Shown: piece by piece, positions 17,076 to 25,862 of the stretch
Layout of the letters: each line of letters opens with the position of its first letter
Position numbering within the stretch: position 1 is the first letter of the stretch
Assembly: GCA_963741995.1 (NCBI GenBank)
Contig: CAVUKI010000001.1
Span: 1,160,360 to 1,224,359, forward strand
DNA from: Bog-473 sp963741995
GTDB taxonomy: Bacteria; Actinomycetota; Acidimicrobiia; Acidimicrobiales; RAAP-2
Direction: 5' to 3'
Length of the DNA: 64,000 nucleotides
Program-made: the position numbers and the translations under genes
Notes under the pieces: generated by a model
Databases searched by the model: none
What the model was told of the DNA's origin: nothing
What the model saw: the letters and a program-made list of their open reading frames with translations, nothing else

Positions 17076-20024
17076 CTAATCGCCTTCGACGCCGTCGAGG
17101 GCAGCCAGAAGCTCGTCCCCCCAACGCTCGAGCCGAATGGGCCCAATGCCCTTGCACCGGGCCAACTCGGCCAGGGTCTTGGGGCGAGACGTTGCGATAC
17201 CGACAAGTTCACTGTCGTTCAACACCACGTAAGCCGGCACCGACGCTTGCTTCGCCGCCCCTGAGCGCCATTCCCGAAGAACAGTGACGTAATTCTCGGT
17301 GGAGCCCATGGACCCGGAATCATCGTGCGGCGCAATGAGCTCCACGGTGACACCTTGTACGCGCACCTCAGAGCCGAAGGGCACTTGGAGTCGAGCGTTT
17401 CCCACTTGGATGATGGCCGTCGATTCGGTGAGTCCGGCCACAGTCCCCGAATGGCCTCCGTGGTCGAGCGTGAGTCCGATCTCTGCTGCCATCGCCGGTG
17501 CGCTCCGGCTCGGTCGTGGGGAAGGAGCAAGTCCGCGCTTGTTCGTTTGCTTTCGATCACGACGTGTGCCCGCAAGAGTGGTCGAACGACTCGAGGGCGC
17601 GCGTTCGGCATCGCGACCTGTTCCCTGTCCGCGTACGATCGGCGTCCGAGCTCTGCTCCCATCGAGTTCTGCCACAAAGGGTGACGGGTCTTGGGTATCG
17701 GCCAAAACCAACACCTGGCGGATGGCGCGTGTGAGCCCCACGTGGAAGACACGGCGTTCCCCCTCTTCGTCTTGGCTCAATCGGTGGGGGAACAACCCTT
17801 TGGAGGCGCCGTACACAATGACGTGTTCCCACTCTCGACCCTTGATCTTGTGGATCGTCGAAAGGTGCACTGCCGGTCCTTCCATCGGTCGCCGTCCCAG
17901 AGCAGATCGCAGCCAGGTTTCGAAGGAGGCGACGTCCGGGTGGAGCGCCGCCAACGACTCGAGCGCCAACAGATCGTCGGCATGCGTCGATCGGTCCGCC
18001 TCTCGCCGGGACGAGTCCAGCACGTCCATCGTCTCCCCCAAGCCCACCTCTGTCCGGACCGCCCGGACGGCGGCCACCGTGGACTTCCGGCACGCGTCGG
18101 CTACGGACTCGATGGAGTTCGCGTAGTCGGAGAGCTTGGACACGTCCCGTCCCGACAGGCGGCCGGCCAAGCGCCTGATGTCCGGGACCGACGTCATCGC
18201 CCGTTCCGACAGCATCTTCGTCACATTGGGGGCGATCCCCCGAGAGGGTCGGCGAACCGTCTGGGAGAGGTCCTCCCTTCGGATTGCATCGGGGGACTGG
18301 CCCATGCGCAGGTAGGCGAGGGTGGTTGCGATGCCTGTTCGCTTCAGCACATCCGCACTCAATGGGGCATCGCAGGGGACGCCCGCTTCGGAGAGGGCGA
18401 CCTGAACCGGGAGCAACGTCGAGTTGACCCGGGACAGCACGGCGATCTGATCGAACTCCACGCCAGCGTCCCTCCACGCCGAGATCGCGGCCACCGCAGT
18501 CTGGGGGAGTAGTTCGGCATCGGCGTGCATGACAGCAACCGAGCCGCGTTGACGGAGGGGATCACCGAAGTCTGGAAGGGCATCGGTGCTGCCGATGGGC
18601 GTCGTGATCGTCTTCGTGATCCGTGCCCTGTTGTAGGAGAGCACGTGCTTCGCTGCGGTCACGACCGCTGGTGGACACCTGTAGTTGATTTCGAGTGCAT
18701 ATTCCTGCGCCCCAGGGAAGTACTCTTCGAATTTGATCAGGTACTCCGGAGTCGCTCCGGAGTAGCCGTAAATGACCTGGTCGTCGTCGCCGACGCCGAA
18801 GGTGTTGTAGGCCGGTGCGCTCAGCAGCCTGATCAGCAGCATGTGGGCTGGGTTGAGGTCCTGAAACTCGTCGACCAACAGGTGCCGACAGCGATTCTGG
18901 ACAGCGCTCCGGGCCTCGGGGTCACGCAAGAGGATCTCAATTGAGCGGTAGATCTGTTCGTCGAAGTCGACGGCTCCGGCGTCGGCCAACGCCTCTCGAT
19001 AGGCGTCGAAGCCCCGGGCCAGGCCGTTGGCGTCAGGGATCTGATCTTCGACCGTTGCCGGCGAGGTGAGCCCCAGTCGTACGGCCGAGAGCGCATCGAT
19101 GTACGGGAGCACGGTGTCGGTGTTGGCCTGCCGGCGAACCTCGAAGATGCCCTGCAACAAGTCCCGTACCCGGGGCTCCTCCAAGACGCTCAGCCGCCCC
19201 CGACCGCCGAACTCGTTACAGATCCAGAAGCCGACGCCGTTGAGTGTCCGGATGTGGGGGCCACGGGCCGTGACGAGGTTGCCGCATCGCTCGTGGAGCT
19301 CGTCTGCGGCCTTCTTGTTGAAGGCGAGCGCGGTCACGGTCGATGGGTCCACCCCGCGCACGTCCATCAGGTGATGGAGGCGCTCGGTCAGCACCCGGGT
19401 CTTGCCCGAACCTGCTGGAGCGATGACCCTGGCGCCACCCGAGGGATGGCTCACGGCCGCCAGCTGGTCTGAGGCCAGGTCGGCCCCCGGCGGAAGGTAG
19501 CCAACGACGGAAAGGGATCCCGCTTCCGTGTTCCAGCGGTGCACGGTCCCCGCCCCATCGGGGAGGGGAAGGGGAGCGAATGGTCCGCCATCTATGTAGA
19601 GGGGTACCCCAGCCCCCGTCTCGATGTCGGCGAGCTCCGTTTCCCTCGCCCCCCGGGGAGCGAAGCTCCTGGCGGCTTTGCGCCCGTGCCACCAGATGGG
19701 CCCTGGGCCCCGAGCGTCGTAGTTGTTCGCCCAGACCAGAAAATGAAGCCGCTCTCGTGCGAACTCGAAGTGGGGACTCAGGTCATGGACTGGGAGAGAG
19801 CAGGTCTCGCGTTCCTGCAACACCTTCGAGTCGACTGCGAGCTCCACCACTACGGGTTGGCGCTGGAACCAGGCTTCTTGCAACCTCGCCAAGACCCCAC
19901 ACGGGTCCTCGAGCGCCTGTTGATCGATGACCACCCTGGGGCACCCAGCCCACGCGCCAGGGGGCGCTTTTCCAGGGAGCACGACCACACCACGGCCGAG
20001 CTCGGGAGGCCCTGGTACTGCCAT
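17076..20024 (-). CDS. UvrD/Rep-type superfamily 1 helicase with HRDC domain
   Basis: A 982-residue 3'-5' DNA helicase. A roughly 200-residue N-terminal region of no recognised domain precedes Walker A APAGSGKTR. Other SF1 motifs are LAFNKKAADEL, the DEFQD Walker B, DDDQVIYGYSGA, STIHKIKGREWEHV and VFHVGLTRA. A basic Ser/Arg-rich linker then leads to a C-terminal HRDC domain (LNDSELVGIATSRPKTL..CKGIG). The HRDC tail recalls mycobacterial UvrD2, but this protein is about 280 residues longer. ATG 20024 is used; a TACATT box lies 7 nt upstream, which suggests a leaderless mRNA, and TTG 20033 is the alternative. Probable role in DNA repair or replication restart. Confidence 0.9.
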   Translation of the reverse strand: MAVPGPPELGRGVVVLPGKAPPGAWAGCPRVVIDQQALEDPCGVLARLQEAWFQRQPVVVELAVDSKVLQERETCSLPVHDLSPHFEFARERLHFLVWANNYDARGPGPIWWHGRKAARSFAPRGARETELADIETGAGVPLYIDGGPFAPLPLPDGAGTVHRWNTEAGSLSVVGYLPPGADLASDQLAAVSHPSGGARVIAPAGSGKTRVLTERLHHLMDVRGVDPSTVTALAFNKKAADELHERCGNLVTARGPHIRTLNGVGFWICNEFGGRGRLSVLEEPRVRDLLQGIFEVRRQANTDTVLPYIDALSAVRLGLTSPATVEDQIPDANGLARGFDAYREALADAGAVDFDEQIYRSIEILLRDPEARSAVQNRCRHLLVDEFQDLNPAHMLLIRLLSAPAYNTFGVGDDDQVIYGYSGATPEYLIKFEEYFPGAQEYALEINYRCPPAVVTAAKHVLSYNRARITKTITTPIGSTDALPDFGDPLRQRGSVAVMHADAELLPQTAVAAISAWRDAGVEFDQIAVLSRVNSTLLPVQVALSEAGVPCDAPLSADVLKRTGIATTLAYLRMGQSPDAIRREDLSQTVRRPSRGIAPNVTKMLSERAMTSVPDIRRLAGRLSGRDVSKLSDYANSIESVADACRKSTVAAVRAVRTEVGLGETMDVLDSSRREADRSTHADDLLALESLAALHPDVASFETWLRSALGRRPMEGPAVHLSTIHKIKGREWEHVIVYGASKGLFPHRLSQDEEGERRVFHVGLTRAIRQVLVLADTQDPSPFVAELDGSRARTPIVRGQGTGRDAERAPSSRSTTLAGTRRDRKQTNKRGLAPSPRPSRSAPAMAAEIGLTLDHGGHSGTVAGLTESTAIIQVGNARLQVPFGSEVRVQGVTVELIAPHDDSGSMGSTENYVTVLREWRSGAAKQASVPAYVVLNDSELVGIATSRPKTLAELARCKGIGPIRLERWGDELLAALDGVEGD

Positions 20025-20388
20025 CCGGCCCAATGTACTGGAGGGTTGTTTCTACCCCCCAGCCCCGTGAGCGGAGTCCTCCGGAGACGCAACCGTCGGA
20101 GTGAACGCAGACACCATCGGGTGAAGAGGTGAAAGGACGACGTTGTCGTCGCCGTAGCCGACCGTGCTCGGTGGCGTTCCACCGAGAATTCGGTCCCGGT
20201 CGAGATCCACCTGGCGACTCGCCGCACACTGGGCGAGGAATCGGCGCGAGCGCGAGAAGCGCATTAGTTCCTGGCGTTTGCGTGGTTGTGCCGAGTCCCT
20301 GCTCGTTCAGGTCGACCTCACTTCCTGAGTCTCGGTAGGTGTAGACAGAAGTGGATTGTCCGTTGCGAGCCCAGAGAGGAGAACGCCC
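20025..20388. other. Divergent intergenic region between helicase and SnoaL-like genes
   Basis: No convincing gene is seen in these 364 bases. They contain the presumed helicase promoter (TACATT on the minus strand at 20032-20037), a perfect 8-bp hairpin at 20167-20186 and, near the right end, the AGAGGAG ribosome site of the SnoaL-like gene. Confidence 0.6.
20167..20186. repeat. Perfect 8-bp hairpin in intergenic region
   Basis: CTCGGTGG and CCACCGAG flank a CGTT tetraloop. It is not directly behind a stop codon, so it could be an operator, a transcript hairpin or a remnant; no function is assigned. Confidence 0.45.
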
Positions 20389-21075
20389 ATGGCGACTGAA
20401 ATCGCCGAAGGCGGGCAAGCGGCCATTGACGCGTTCGCAAGAATGCGAGATGCGTCCTTGCCGGTTGAGGAGAGATACGACGTCAACTTCACCGACCATG
20501 ACCCCGCCGCTGGGCAGCCCACCGGCCCAGGGGGTCCCGCCTGGTACTGGGAGCAGTTCGGTAAATCTTTCACCGACGTCGAACGCGAATTGATTGAAAC
20601 GATCGCAACGCCGACGCGGCTCACAACCATCATGAACCTTTCGGGGACTCATACGGGCGAGTTCCTCGGTCACGCGCCAACCGGCAAACGCTTCACCGTC
20701 CGAAACGTCCAGGTTCTTGGATTTCGCGACGGCAAAGCGTCCGATCGCTGGGGCTCGACTGATGAGTTGGGCATACTCCAGCAACTCGGTCTGATCCGAC
20801 CCCATCCGCATCGGCTGGACGCCCGGGCCGGCTGGCGTACCCGAGTGTGTCGGGGTCGGCGATGCCGGGCAGGAATAGCTTGGCCCGGTGGGCGTCCGGC
20901 CTACCCCCGAGAAAGGAAGGGCCTACGAGTAGGCCTGCACCTCGGCGACCTGCATGGAGCCGCCCGGCGAGGTCGAGGTCGGAATGGTACGCCAACCGGA
21001 GTCCTCGTTGGCGGCGACCTGGAGGTTGAGGATGATCTCGTAGGCCTGGGCCACGATCCCACCGGGGACCTGTGA
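20389..21075 (+). CDS. SnoaL-like/ester cyclase family protein with run-on C-terminus
   Basis: The first about 140 residues look like a SnoaL/NTF2-fold protein (HDPAAGQPTGPGG, SGTHTGEFLGHAPTGKRF, DRWGSTDELGILQQLGLI), normally complete at this point. Here the frame continues for about 90 Arg/Gly-rich residues with no domain character and overlaps the 3' end of the convergent GH16-like gene by about 150 bp. The likely native end is near 20808, so the stop has been lost or shifted. ATG 20389 has a good AGAGGAG site. Substrate unknown; the fold covers cyclases, hydrolases and binding proteins. Confidence 0.7.
   Translation: MATEIAEGGQAAIDAFARMRDASLPVEERYDVNFTDHDPAAGQPTGPGGPAWYWEQFGKSFTDVERELIETIATPTRLTTIMNLSGTHTGEFLGHAPTGKRFTVRNVQVLGFRDGKASDRWGSTDELGILQQLGLIRPHPHRLDARAGWRTRVCRGRRCRAGIAWPGGRPAYPRERKGLRVGLHLGDLHGAARRGRGRNGTPTGVLVGGDLEVEDDLVGLGHDPTGDL
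20905..20935 (-). terminator. Intrinsic terminator overlapping the GH16 stop codon
   Basis: GGCCTAC-GA-GTAGGCC (20920-20935) forms a 7-bp stem with a 2-nt centre. Read on the minus strand it contains the TAG stop of the GH16-like gene and is followed by a T-rich CTTCCTTTCTC, the best U-tract in the window. Acts most likely as the terminator of the GH16-like gene. Confidence 0.6.
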
Positions 21076-22710
21076 CTGGGTGACGCTCCAAACCTCGTTG
21101 CCGTCGACGTACTCTTCGATGCCGACGCCCGGTTGCCACTGGATCCCATAGGTGTGGTATCCCGCGGAAGCGTCGAAGCCGACGTTGGGAATGGTCTCAG
21201 AGACGTTGGTCCCTTCCGCGTCGAAGTAGCCCGTGGCGATGGGGGCCTTGTTGACGTTGCTCGGTCCTCCGTAGAAACCACCCTGGACGAAGTCGAGCTC
21301 GTTGACGGGGCCAGAGCCGGCCGGGAGGAACCACAGGCAGGGCCACAGTCCCTGGGTCATGTCGGGGACCTTGATCCTTGCCTGGACGTACCAGCCACTC
21401 TTGGGCAAGGAGAACTTGCCCTCGGTCGTGACGACGCCGCTGAGCCAAGTGGCGAACTGATTAGTCGGATCGGCGTACCGCGCCGTGGGCCCCGAGGTGT
21501 TTCTGGTCGCCGTGAGGGTCAGCCCGTTGTCGACCGAGACCTGGGACGGGGCGTACATCTCGGCATCGGTCCCGCCGGCCGGACCGCTATAGGGCAAGGC
21601 GAAGTTGCCCCAGTCGTTCCAGACCCCGACGGACGAAGCCATGTAGGTGTTCCACTTCGAGGTGTCGAGCCTCGTCCCCGAGAACTGGTCGTCGAAGATA
21701 AGCTGTGAGGGGCTGTAGCCGGTCGGCGGGGTCATGGCACCCGTGTTCCCTGTATTCCCTGTATTCCCCGTATTCCCCGTATTCCCCGTCCCCGGCGCGT
21801 ACGTGGCCGCGGACCCGTTGGTCTCGACCAATGTGTAGCCGGGTTGCGTGGGATCGACGACCACACCTGAGACTTGGGCTCCGGTTCCGCCGAGCGAGCC
21901 GTCGTTGGTGGCGTCACTGAAGGCGAAGACCTGTCCGGCGGAGGCGACCAACCAGTACCCTCCGTCGTCAGGGGTGGGCGCCATGGCGACGATGTGGGGT
22001 TGGGGACTGACCGACATGGTCGAGCCGTAGAAGGTCGCGTCGCCGAATGCGAAGACGCCGCCGTCGGAGGCCACCAGCCAGTACCCGCCCCCGTCCCTCG
22101 TGGGCGTGATGCCGTCCACCGGGCTGGCGAGCGGGGCGGTTCCCATGGAACCTGCGAAGACGGCGTCGCCGAAGGCGAAAACACCACCGTCGGAGGCCAC
22201 CAGCCAGTATCCGTGCCCGTCCGGGGTGGCGGCCATCGCGACGATGGGCTCCCTGAGCGTTACCCCGGCCATCGACCCGTAGAACGTGGCGTGCCCGAAG
22301 GGAAAGACATGGCCGGCTGGGCCAAAGATCCAGTAACCCTCCCCGTCCTGGGTCGACGCCATGCCGCCGAGTGGCCTCGTTTTCGGCCTCCTCATTCCGC
22401 CGTATGACGTTGCGCCGTCGTATCCCTGCACCCTCCCGGTGGCGTTCATCGTCCAGTACCCTCCCGCGGGGTCGACGGCCATGTGCGACCCGGAGCCGTA
22501 GGCGTGAGCACTAGACGACGTCTCAGTCAGTGCGCTCGCATGCGGGAGGGACAATCCGCCGGAGCCGCTGAGGATGCCCGCCAAGATGCTTGCGCCGAGC
22601 ATCAACCGCAACGTTCGGGCGCGGACGCGCACGGAACTACTGGCCGGTGCCCGGCCGGGACGCCTCACAAGCACAAGGCTAGGCAACGGTGCGCGCCAGT
22701 GAACAGACAT
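20923..22710 (-). CDS. Secreted GH16-like protein with N-terminal FGD repeats; catalytic acid/base replaced
   Basis: A 595-residue exported protein. A long basic n-region leads to a signal peptide (LMLGASILAGILSGSGGLSL). Residues about 65-300 hold about five repeats of roughly 45 residues with the core 'GYWLVASDGGVFAFGDA.F.GS', a motif abundant in Acidimicrobiia. A GN-T linker (TGNTGNTGNTG) joins them to a glycoside hydrolase family 16 beta-jelly-roll (FDDQFSGTRLDTSKWN to the end). The GH16 active-site consensus ExDxxE reads NELDFVQ: nucleophile and assisting Asp are kept but the acid/base Glu is Gln. It may bind rather than cleave beta-glucans or galactans. ATG 22710 is used; the start is not certain. 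Confidence 0.85.
   Translation of the reverse strand: MSVHWRAPLPSLVLVRRPGRAPASSSVRVRARTLRLMLGASILAGILSGSGGLSLPHASALTETSSSAHAYGSGSHMAVDPAGGYWTMNATGRVQGYDGATSYGGMRRPKTRPLGGMASTQDGEGYWIFGPAGHVFPFGHATFYGSMAGVTLREPIVAMAATPDGHGYWLVASDGGVFAFGDAVFAGSMGTAPLASPVDGITPTRDGGGYWLVASDGGVFAFGDATFYGSTMSVSPQPHIVAMAPTPDDGGYWLVASAGQVFAFSDATNDGSLGGTGAQVSGVVVDPTQPGYTLVETNGSAATYAPGTGNTGNTGNTGNTGNTGAMTPPTGYSPSQLIFDDQFSGTRLDTSKWNTYMASSVGVWNDWGNFALPYSGPAGGTDAEMYAPSQVSVDNGLTLTATRNTSGPTARYADPTNQFATWLSGVVTTEGKFSLPKSGWYVQARIKVPDMTQGLWPCLWFLPAGSGPVNELDFVQGGFYGGPSNVNKAPIATGYFDAEGTNVSETIPNVGFDASAGYHTYGIQWQPGVGIEEYVDGNEVWSVTQSQVPGGIVAQAYEIILNLQVAANEDSGWRTIPTSTSPGGSMQVAEVQAYS
21743..21787. repeat. Five tandem 9-bp repeats encoding a Gly-Asn-Thr linker
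   Basis: Five copies of GTATTCCCC/T (first copy GTGTTCCCT) follow each other without gaps. On the minus strand they encode repeated GNT in the linker of the GH16-like protein. Such minisatellites can change copy number by slippage in steps of three residues without breaking the frame. Confidence 0.85.
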
Positions 22711-22973
22711 TCGGCCTTTGCCGAGCAATATTCACCCCACGTTTACCGGGCAGTCGCGAAAGGGTTACCCAGGAGTGTTGATACTTCGTGACAATACAGT
22801 GTTGTTGGATGGCCAGAGCGGTGACGGTCGGGTCGCGGGGTCGAAGGGACAGGCGATCATTGAGACCGTGTCCTCCGGGAGCGCATCGTGCAAGGTCGGC
22901 AGAAGCTGCTCGTTGGAGGTCATCTTGTGGCCGGCCGCTCGCCACCCCTCCCTGAGGGACCGTCGCCGAAGTC

Positions 22974-23402
22974 TCAGGTGGACGCCGGCGCGAAGTAATA
23001 CTGCGCCAGCCCGAGCACCTGCTTCATTTCGAGGTGATCAATGTCGACCCGGACGTCGGCCACCACCTTGGCTGCGACCTCCTTGTGGTGTTGTTCGACG
23101 TAGGCAACCCAGCGATGCGATGCATTCGCCTTCCCGCTGCCGTGCCCCAACAGCAGAATTGCCCCTGCAGGCGCTAAGGCGTCGGTCAGCTCTTGCCAAT
23201 ACGCCGAACTGTCATCTTCGTACGTGCCCGAGGGATTGCCGGCGTGGTGGTGGACTTGGTGAAAGTGCCCGCGAGGATCCGTCGCAACGAGACGCTCGGG
23301 CCGTTGGCCGGCTGGAGCGTCAGTCAGGTAGATGATGGTCTCGTGGAAGTCGATGACAGCGACGACGTTCTTTCCGCGGAACTCCTCCAAGTAGTCGGCC
23401 AT
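22974..23402 (-). CDS. eRF1-like/host-attachment-type protein (bacterial baeRF-like)
   Basis: A 142-residue protein that resembles the family annotated as 'translational machinery protein' or host attachment protein, with the eRF1 domain 2-3-like fold: VVAVIDFHETIIYL at the start, HHHAGNP in the middle, ILLLGHGSGKANASH and a C-terminal LAQYYF. ATG 23402 lies only 2 nt after the stop of the upstream HicA-like gene, so the two are one operon and probably work together. A ribosome-associated role is suggested by the family but not shown. Confidence is moderate for the family, low for function. Confidence 0.65.
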   Translation of the reverse strand: MADYLEEFRGKNVVAVIDFHETIIYLTDAPAGQRPERLVATDPRGHFHQVHHHAGNPSGTYEDDSSAYWQELTDALAPAGAILLLGHGSGKANASHRWVAYVEQHHKEVAAKVVADVRVDIDHLEMKQVLGLAQYYFAPAST

Positions 23403-23404
23403 GC

Positions 23405-23716
23405 TCAGTCCTCTTTGCCCTTGGACTCGAGGTCGGCGACAACGGTGTCGTAGCCGGCGCTCGTCAACATTCGTCGCAAGTCGACGATTTGTTGGGCGTC
23501 GATGTCCTTCTCCTTCGGACGCCTGAGCACCTCTCTGTCTTGGCCAATGCGGAACACGAACATGTCGTCGTGCCGCTCTTCGATCGATCCGACTGTCTCG
23601 AGTAGCGAGATCACGTCGTGCCATTCGATGTTGTGACTCGTCGGGTGCTGGAAGATCTGCAGCAGGGTGTCTCGATGATGGCCGGCGATGTGCTTTGGCT
23701 CTGGCGTTGATGACAT
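23405..23716 (-). CDS. Small HicA-like (dsRBD-fold) protein, copy 2
   Basis: A 103-residue paralogue of the protein at 3176-3457: both share HRDTLxQIFxHPxSHNIEWH, a central 'xxxxGxxxExxxRxxxKDID' stretch and LRRxLxxAGY. ATG 23716 follows GAGGGG. It is cotranscribed with the eRF1-like gene, 2 nt downstream. The fold resemblance is to HicA/YcfA RNA-binding toxins, but no HicB partner exists and the HicA catalytic His cannot be placed with certainty. The context suggests RNA or ribosome binding. Confidence 0.7.
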   Translation of the reverse strand: MSSTPEPKHIAGHHRDTLLQIFQHPTSHNIEWHDVISLLETVGSIEERHDDMFVFRIGQDREVLRRPKEKDIDAQQIVDLRRMLTSAGYDTVVADLESKGKED

Positions 23717-24461
23717 CGGGATCCCCTCGTCGTTGTGAACGATCTCAATGTAGCGAGAGTCCCTGTTTGCCCGCACAAGGTGCCCTGGAGACCTGAGAGA
23801 AGCCCAAAGGTGCGCCCTCTGGAATTGAATCTGCAACCCGCGGAAGAAGAGTTCCTGGCGGGGGGTCTGCGGAGGTGGCCCGGACTGAGTGACCTGCATA
23901 GATGTTCAGCCGTTGAGCACGGAAGGGCGCATCTCCACCGAGCACCAGCCAGATGGTGGGTTGGATACTTGGATCGGCTCCAGGTTCCGATCTGCCTTCG
24001 ATCGCGCCGATCGGCCACTGCTCATCGCGATACCGCCTCCGAGACATGCTGCGGCCTCTGGCGGGCGGCTTCGATGATCTGGAGATCAGGCGGTTGGATG
24101 GCGAGCGGGCCACCTGCGACCGGTACCTCCCACACCATGGTCATGTACGAAGTCGATTGCGGGTCGTGCGGCAGCGCGCCGCGTGACACCGGCGATTTCG
24201 AGGGGACTCGACGTGGCCGCCGGCGGCCGTCTCCCATTTGGGGACGGGTAGGAACCGCGTTGGGCAAGCCGAGTCTGACGGCAAACCGAAGGAGTCGTGA
24301 TAGACGTCAAGGAGAACTATCGAGCATGCGCTCTGAAACACGCTCACCGTGGCGGATGATGTCTTGCCGCGCTGCGATCCGAATTCGCCTTGGACAGGCA
24401 GCACCCGCTTCGGCTGTAGCCTGAGGCAACCCGTCTGTGACAGCACGAAGGAGATGGCCGA
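23717..24461. other. 745-bp region without a convincing gene
   Basis: Overlapping open frames exist on both strands (for example 23735-24424 plus) but they are rich in Arg/Pro/Ser and show no domain or conserved motif. Near the right end is the AAGGAG ribosome site (24448-24453) of the next gene. The stretch may hold the promoter of the HicA-like operon and decayed sequence. Confidence 0.5.
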
Positions 24462-24992
24462 TTGCCCGCTTGCTCCCGCTGCCTGGTTGAGGTGACCCCG
24501 GGGACTGCGCTTTGCCCCAAATGCGGCGCCGCCATAAGGCCGCCCGTCAGGCCGCGACCGACGCCCAAGCGGATCGGAAAGTCGCGACAACGGCTGAACG
24601 TACTGAACCGTAAGGATCGTGTGTTCGGCTCCGCCACTTCGGTGCTGCTGGTTTCGTTCTGGCTGCCCTGGTACAGCATCGGTCCATTCTCTGCCGATGG
24701 ACTCAGCGTCCACGGCTGGTTGTTCATCGCCGTGCTGAACTCGATCGTGCTCGTGCTCTACGTGCTGATCACCGCGTTCGGCGTCGGCGACCTCGCGGCG
24801 CCGGGTCGTATGTCCAAGGATCAGCTGCTGGCACTCCTCACCGGAGTCAATCTGGCCCTCGTGGTGCTGGGCTTCTTGCTCAAGCCGGCCGGCTTCAGCT
24901 GGTCGTGGGGCGCTTTTCTCGCATTGGCCGCCGCCGTTGTGGCGTTTGTGCCCTTTGGGGTTCCCCTCATCCAGGCCCAACGCCGACGCTGA
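24462..24992 (+). CDS. Zinc-ribbon multi-pass membrane protein
   Basis: A 176-residue protein. The N-terminus has a zinc-ribbon pair CSRC...CPKC within the first 22 residues, followed by a basic linker and four hydrophobic helices (for example SVLLVSFWLPWYSI, GWLFIAVLNSIVLVLYVL, LLTGVNLALVVLGFLL, FLALAAAVVAFVPFGV). The TTG start at 24462 is chosen because AAGGAG lies 8 nt upstream and the zinc ribbon begins at once. Similar small actinobacterial membrane proteins have no known function. Confidence 0.75.
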   Translation: MPACSRCLVEVTPGTALCPKCGAAIRPPVRPRPTPKRIGKSRQRLNVLNRKDRVFGSATSVLLVSFWLPWYSIGPFSADGLSVHGWLFIAVLNSIVLVLYVLITAFGVGDLAAPGRMSKDQLLALLTGVNLALVVLGFLLKPAGFSWSWGAFLALAAAVVAFVPFGVPLIQAQRRR

Positions 24993-25299
24993 ATCCGTGC
25001 AGCCATGCGCCGATTCTGAGCGATGGCAACCGCGGAGCGTCGTTTGCTCCAAGGGGTCGCCAGTCCTTGGCTTCCTCGTGTCGTAGGCGACTCCACGCGG
25101 TCGAATGCCTTCCCAGGACTGATTTGGCGGATCTCCGACCGTGAGGGCGACGGTTCACGTCACTGGGCCCCAAACCGTGTCTGCCATGTTCCCATACCCG
25201 GGGCGGTTAGCGCACCGACGAGGATCGGGCCGTCAGTGCTCACTCGAAGAGTCGGAGTCTCGTTCATGAGAAAGTTTGACGACTGAAAAGGAGAGCAGG
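24993..25299. other. 307-bp intergenic region
   Basis: No gene or clear repeat is seen. The right end holds the AAAGGAGA ribosome site for the DUF1003-like gene. A promoter for that gene must lie here but no clear -35/-10 pair stands out. Confidence 0.5.
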
Positions 25300-25746
25300 A
25301 TGAGTGACGTTCAGATAGCGAAGCCAGTCAAGACACACCTCCACATTGGTCAAGCGATCAGCCTTCGCGGGATGCGTGCCGAGGTCAAGAGGGCCGACGG
25401 AATCAATGCCAAGATTGCCGTCTTTCTGACCAACATCGTCGGATCGATGTGGTGCGCTTATGCGTTTGCCATCATCGCTCTGATTGGATTGCCACCGGCT
25501 TTGAAGCCTGGCGGCGAAGGAATCATCGCTTGGATCGCACAAACGTTCCTCCAGCTGGTGCTGCTGTCGGTCATCATGGTCGGCCAGAACGTCCAGAGCG
25601 TGGCGAGTGATGTCCGATCGCAACATACTTACGATGACACCGTGGAGATACTCGATCGGCTCGACGTCCACACCGCTGGTGGACTGAAGGATTTGGCTGA
25701 TCGAATCGACAGTCTGGAGATCGCTCTGAAGCAGCAACGCGGATGA
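25300..25746 (+). CDS. DUF1003-like two-helix membrane protein
   Basis: A 148-residue protein with two adjacent transmembrane helices (MWCAYAFAIIALIGLP and IIAWIAQTFLQLVLLSVIMVG) followed by QNVQSVASDVRSQHTYDD, which matches the DUF1003 layout (helix, helix, then QNRQ..D). A C-terminal amphipathic helix (LKDLADRIDSLEIALK) may form a coiled coil. ATG 25300 follows AAAGGAGA. Function unknown; the family is found in many bacteria as a small inner-membrane protein. Confidence 0.75.
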   Translation: MSDVQIAKPVKTHLHIGQAISLRGMRAEVKRADGINAKIAVFLTNIVGSMWCAYAFAIIALIGLPPALKPGGEGIIAWIAQTFLQLVLLSVIMVGQNVQSVASDVRSQHTYDDTVEILDRLDVHTAGGLKDLADRIDSLEIALKQQRG

Positions 25747-25862
25747 TTGCGTCGCAAGCTGCCTCGTCTCCGGTCCGTTCGGAGCATCGCCGTCTGTACC
25801 GTCGGCCCGATTGGCCCGAGGGGCAGAAGGGGTCATACCTGACGCGGGTGTCAGTGAATGGC

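Noticed and set aside
23735..24424. 229-codon plus-strand open frame
   Set aside because: Arg/Ser/Pro-rich with no domain, no ribosome site and competing open frames on the other strand.
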